Positions 5,030 to 6,483 of a stretch of DNA of 6,483 nucleotides are shown here, piece by piece. Source of the stretch: Candidatus Methanosuratincola sp. (GTDB lineage: Archaea > Thermoproteota > Methanomethylicia > Methanomethylicales > Methanomethylicaceae); contig JARYLH010000080.1 of NCBI GenBank assembly GCA_029907755.1, positions 1-6,483 on the forward strand. Reading direction: 5' to 3'. Each line of letters begins with the position of its first letter. Positions within the stretch are counted from its first letter, which is position 1. A program made the translations under genes and the position numbers. Below the pieces are notes generated by a model. That model ran no database searches, had not been told where the DNA came from, and worked only from the letters and a program-made list of their open reading frames with translations.

Positions 5030-6301
5030 ATGCGATTCGAGGAACGAAAGAGGCAAGGAGATGCAAGAAGCGAAGAGGAAAGAAGAGAAGCAAAGGAAAG
5101 AGAAGGAAAGAAGAAAAACGAGGAAGAAGAGAGTCTATTGGGGATTGGCTTGGCGGGCAATCTGAGAGACCACATCCTGCTCTTGCTCGCGATAAAGGCT
5201 CCTGAAGCCAGGATCGACGTGGAACACATATGCGAGAAGGTCTCGCGCGACGCCTCAAGATCAGGCGGCTGGGCGCTCACGAAGGAAGGGTTGATCGCGG
5301 AGCTCAAGAAACTCGAGGCTGAAGGGCTAGTCGAGAGCAGGGGTGGCTTCCATTACATCACTGATGCGGGCCGCTCTGAACTCAGGTCAAGGCTGCCAGA
5401 AGCATCCGAGTATCTGAACCTCTCGTACCGCATGGTCCTAGCCGCGAAGGAGTACTACCCGAGGGCGGCTGACCAGATACTCCCGTTCCTGAGGGGGAGG
5501 CCTGTAAGCGTGATTAAGGTCTTCAGCGACGAGTCGGACCCCATCGGGAAGGTTAAGCCGCTCTTCGTGAGGTACGCCAGGTACAAGCCGAAGCCCGAGT
5601 TCATAAGGATAGAGACCAAGGAGGAGCTGCTCAGGTACGTCGACGACCATGCAGTTGACTTTGTCCCATACGTCCACGACTTTTCAGCGAAGGAGCCGAG
5701 CTGGCTCGTCGTAGACCTGGACGCGGGGGAGGGGCTGAAGGGAGCCCCTGAAGGGTTCCTTGCGGTGAAGTTCGTCGCGGAGAAGGTCTTCCGCCTCCTC
5801 GAAGGGTGCGGGATCAGCCCGGCGGTCAAGTTCAGCGGATCCAGGGGGATGCAGGTGTGGGCCGCCCTGGACAACGGGAGGATGCCAAAGGGCGACCTCT
5901 TCGCGTATTACCGGAGGCTCGTCCAGCTCGTGCAGGCAAGGGTGGAGGATGAGATCGCCAAGGAGGGCGTCCCTGAGGCGCTCAGGGGGCTTGCAGACCA
6001 GGCGGCAGGCGGAGGGGGGCTCACAACAGCGAAGGTGGCAGGGAAGGGGGAGCGCGCCAGGAAGGTGCTCCTCGACTGGAGCTCGATGAAGCCGATGGGG
6101 GACGTGAGGGCACCGTTCAGCATCCACTACAAGACGGGGTTGGTCTCCTGCCCCGTTGATCCGTCCAGGATCCTGGAGTTCGACCCAGCAGAGGCTGCGC
6201 CGGGGAGGGTGGCTGAGGAGGCTTGGAGGCTGAGCAGGTTCTTTTCCCTGGAGAAGGGCAACCCCGAAAGGCTCCTGGAGCGCACGGGGTTTCTGTCCTG
6301 A
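5030..6301 (+). CDS. Winged-helix / LigD-type primase-polymerase (archaeo-eukaryotic primase superfamily)
   Basis: 423 residues in three parts. Residues 1-35 are a low-complexity Glu/Lys/Arg helix encoded by a purine tract. Residues about 44-122 look like a winged helix (NLRDHILLLLAI, LIAELKKLEAEGLVE, FHYITDAGR). Residues about 130-423 are the catalytic domain, with the LigD-Pol hallmark LPFLRGRP (151-158) and WLVVDLDAGEG (225-235), where D229 and D231 are the metal-binding pair. SGSRGMQVW (269-277) is motif II, and LLDW (347-350) supplies the third acid, D349. APFSIHYKTG (361-370) resembles archaeal PriS. Such enzymes prime or fill in DNA, often during end joining, but no Ku, ligase or phosphoesterase is in the window. 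Motif II has Gln275 where the family has His. An in-frame TGA at 5027-5029 fixes ATG 5030 as the earliest start; TTG 5138 would give a protein lacking the charged extension. Family secure; start and role uncertain. Confidence 0.85.
   Translation: MRFEERKRQGDARSEEERREAKEREGKKKNEEEESLLGIGLAGNLRDHILLLLAIKAPEARIDVEHICEKVSRDASRSGGWALTKEGLIAELKKLEAEGLVESRGGFHYITDAGRSELRSRLPEASEYLNLSYRMVLAAKEYYPRAADQILPFLRGRPVSVIKVFSDESDPIGKVKPLFVRYARYKPKPEFIRIETKEELLRYVDDHAVDFVPYVHDFSAKEPSWLVVDLDAGEGLKGAPEGFLAVKFVAEKVFRLLEGCGISPAVKFSGSRGMQVWAALDNGRMPKGDLFAYYRRLVQLVQARVEDEIAKEGVPEALRGLADQAAGGGGLTTAKVAGKGERARKVLLDWSSMKPMGDVRAPFSIHYKTGLVSCPVDPSRILEFDPAEAAPGRVAEEAWRLSRFFSLEKGNPERLLERTGFLS
5039..5133 (+). repeat. Near-pure purine tract at the primase-polymerase N-terminus
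   Basis: 88 of 95 bases are A or G on the plus strand, including an unbroken 27-base run (5092-5118). It encodes the charged extension of the primase-polymerase in frame 2. Frame 0 is also open and equally Lys/Arg/Glu-rich, so translation alone does not reveal which frame was selected. Such tracts are prone to length change and can form triplex structures. Confidence 0.6.
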
Positions 6302-6367
6302 ATCCTGACGCGGCTGCGATATCCTTATCCATAGCCCTCTCTTATAGTAGCCAACAATCGGAATCTT

Positions 6368-6374
6368 GAGGGGG
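6368..6374 (+). promoter_or_regulatory. Ribosome-binding site of the last gene
   Basis: GAGGGGG lies seven bases before the ATG at 6382 and is the best Shine-Dalgarno-like match in the window with a start at normal spacing. A weak TATA-like box (CTTATAGTA, 6341-6349) lies upstream. Confidence 0.55.
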
Positions 6375-6381
6375 ATCTGTC

Positions 6382-6483
6382 ATGAGCGCTGCTGGCACGG
6401 GAGGGAAGTCGCTTTGGGGGTTGCCCACAAATGTCCTTCTGATGATAATCATACTGGCGGTGAACAGCTTCACCTTCAGCTAC
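6382..6483 (+). CDS. Membrane protein N-terminus, 3' truncated (possibly an MFS transporter)
   Basis: Thirty-four codons are open to the window end. A short Gly/Ser/Lys-rich cytoplasmic start (MSAAGTGGKSLWGLPTN) leads into a hydrophobic helix (VLLMIIILAVNSFTFSY). This pattern is common for the first helix of MFS permeases, but too little is present to name a family. It begins 80 bases after the primase-polymerase stop, on the same strand, with a strong ribosome-binding site at 6368-6374 and a weak TATA-like box of its own at 6341-6349, so it need not depend on read-through. The start is well supported by that site; the function is not. Confidence 0.6.
   Translation, partial: MSAAGTGGKSLWGLPTNVLLMIIILAVNSFTFSY

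Noticed and set aside
4935..5165. Plus-strand frame 0 peptide through the purine tract
   Set aside because: It ends shortly after the tract (VYWGLAWRAI) without any domain; the tract keeps several frames open by composition alone.
4840..5307. Minus-strand frame of 155 codons across the primase-polymerase start
   Set aside because: Its Ser/Phe/Leu-rich middle is simply the complement of the purine tract, and its 5' half is antisense to the winged-helix coding region. Only the 3' part is kept as a low-interest finding.
1..6483. CRISPR arrays, rRNA, transposase genes or terminal inverted repeats
   Set aside because: No regularly spaced repeats, no rRNA-like sequence and no transposase signature were seen on either strand.

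Overview
The window looks archaeal. Several spacers carry TATA-like boxes at archaeal distances from start codons, no bacterial -35/-10 pairs stand out, and starts are either leaderless-type or follow GGTGA/GAGG sites. The GC-rich genes lean heavily on AGG (Arg) and ATA (Ile). The gene content fits an uncultured TACK-type archaeon (for example a Bathyarchaeia-like lineage): a corrinoid protein next to a UroD-family methyltransferase, and a LigD-like primase-polymerase. That placement is inference; no rRNA or other marker gene is present.

Layout. Positions 1-1060 are AT-rich and hold the 3' part of a beta-class DNA methyltransferase and a small unrecognised ORF. This segment differs in composition from the rest and may be an acquired restriction-modification remnant. 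Positions 1082-2329 (minus strand) encode an MFS transporter, convergent with the small ORF. About 240 bp of partly AT-rich DNA separates it from a divergent plus-strand operon (2568-4282): a corrinoid (B12-binding) protein, then a UroD-family cobamide methyltransferase that overlaps it by one base. A small two-helix membrane protein follows (4483-4689), then a 340-bp gene-poor stretch, then a winged-helix/LigD-type primase-polymerase (5030-6301). The last 102 bases start a membrane protein that runs off the window.

The clearest oddity is that both methyl-transfer genes are interrupted: an in-frame TAA and a net +1 frameshift in the corrinoid protein, and a -1 frameshift at a G6 run in the methyltransferase. 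Flanking genes read cleanly, and the catalytic residues of both proteins survive on the far side of each lesion. This means recent decay, sequencing or assembly errors, or (least likely) recoding. If functional, the corrinoid protein would carry a methyl group and the UroD-family enzyme would move it to or from a second substrate. No substrate-specific partner (MtaB/MttB type) or reductive activator lies in the window. The divergent transporter could import a methylated substrate, but only its position suggests this.

The second point of interest is the primase-polymerase. It joins a charged N-terminal extension and a winged helix to a LigD-like catalytic core, and carries Gln where the family's second motif normally has His. 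No Ku, ligase or phosphoesterase gene is visible beside it.
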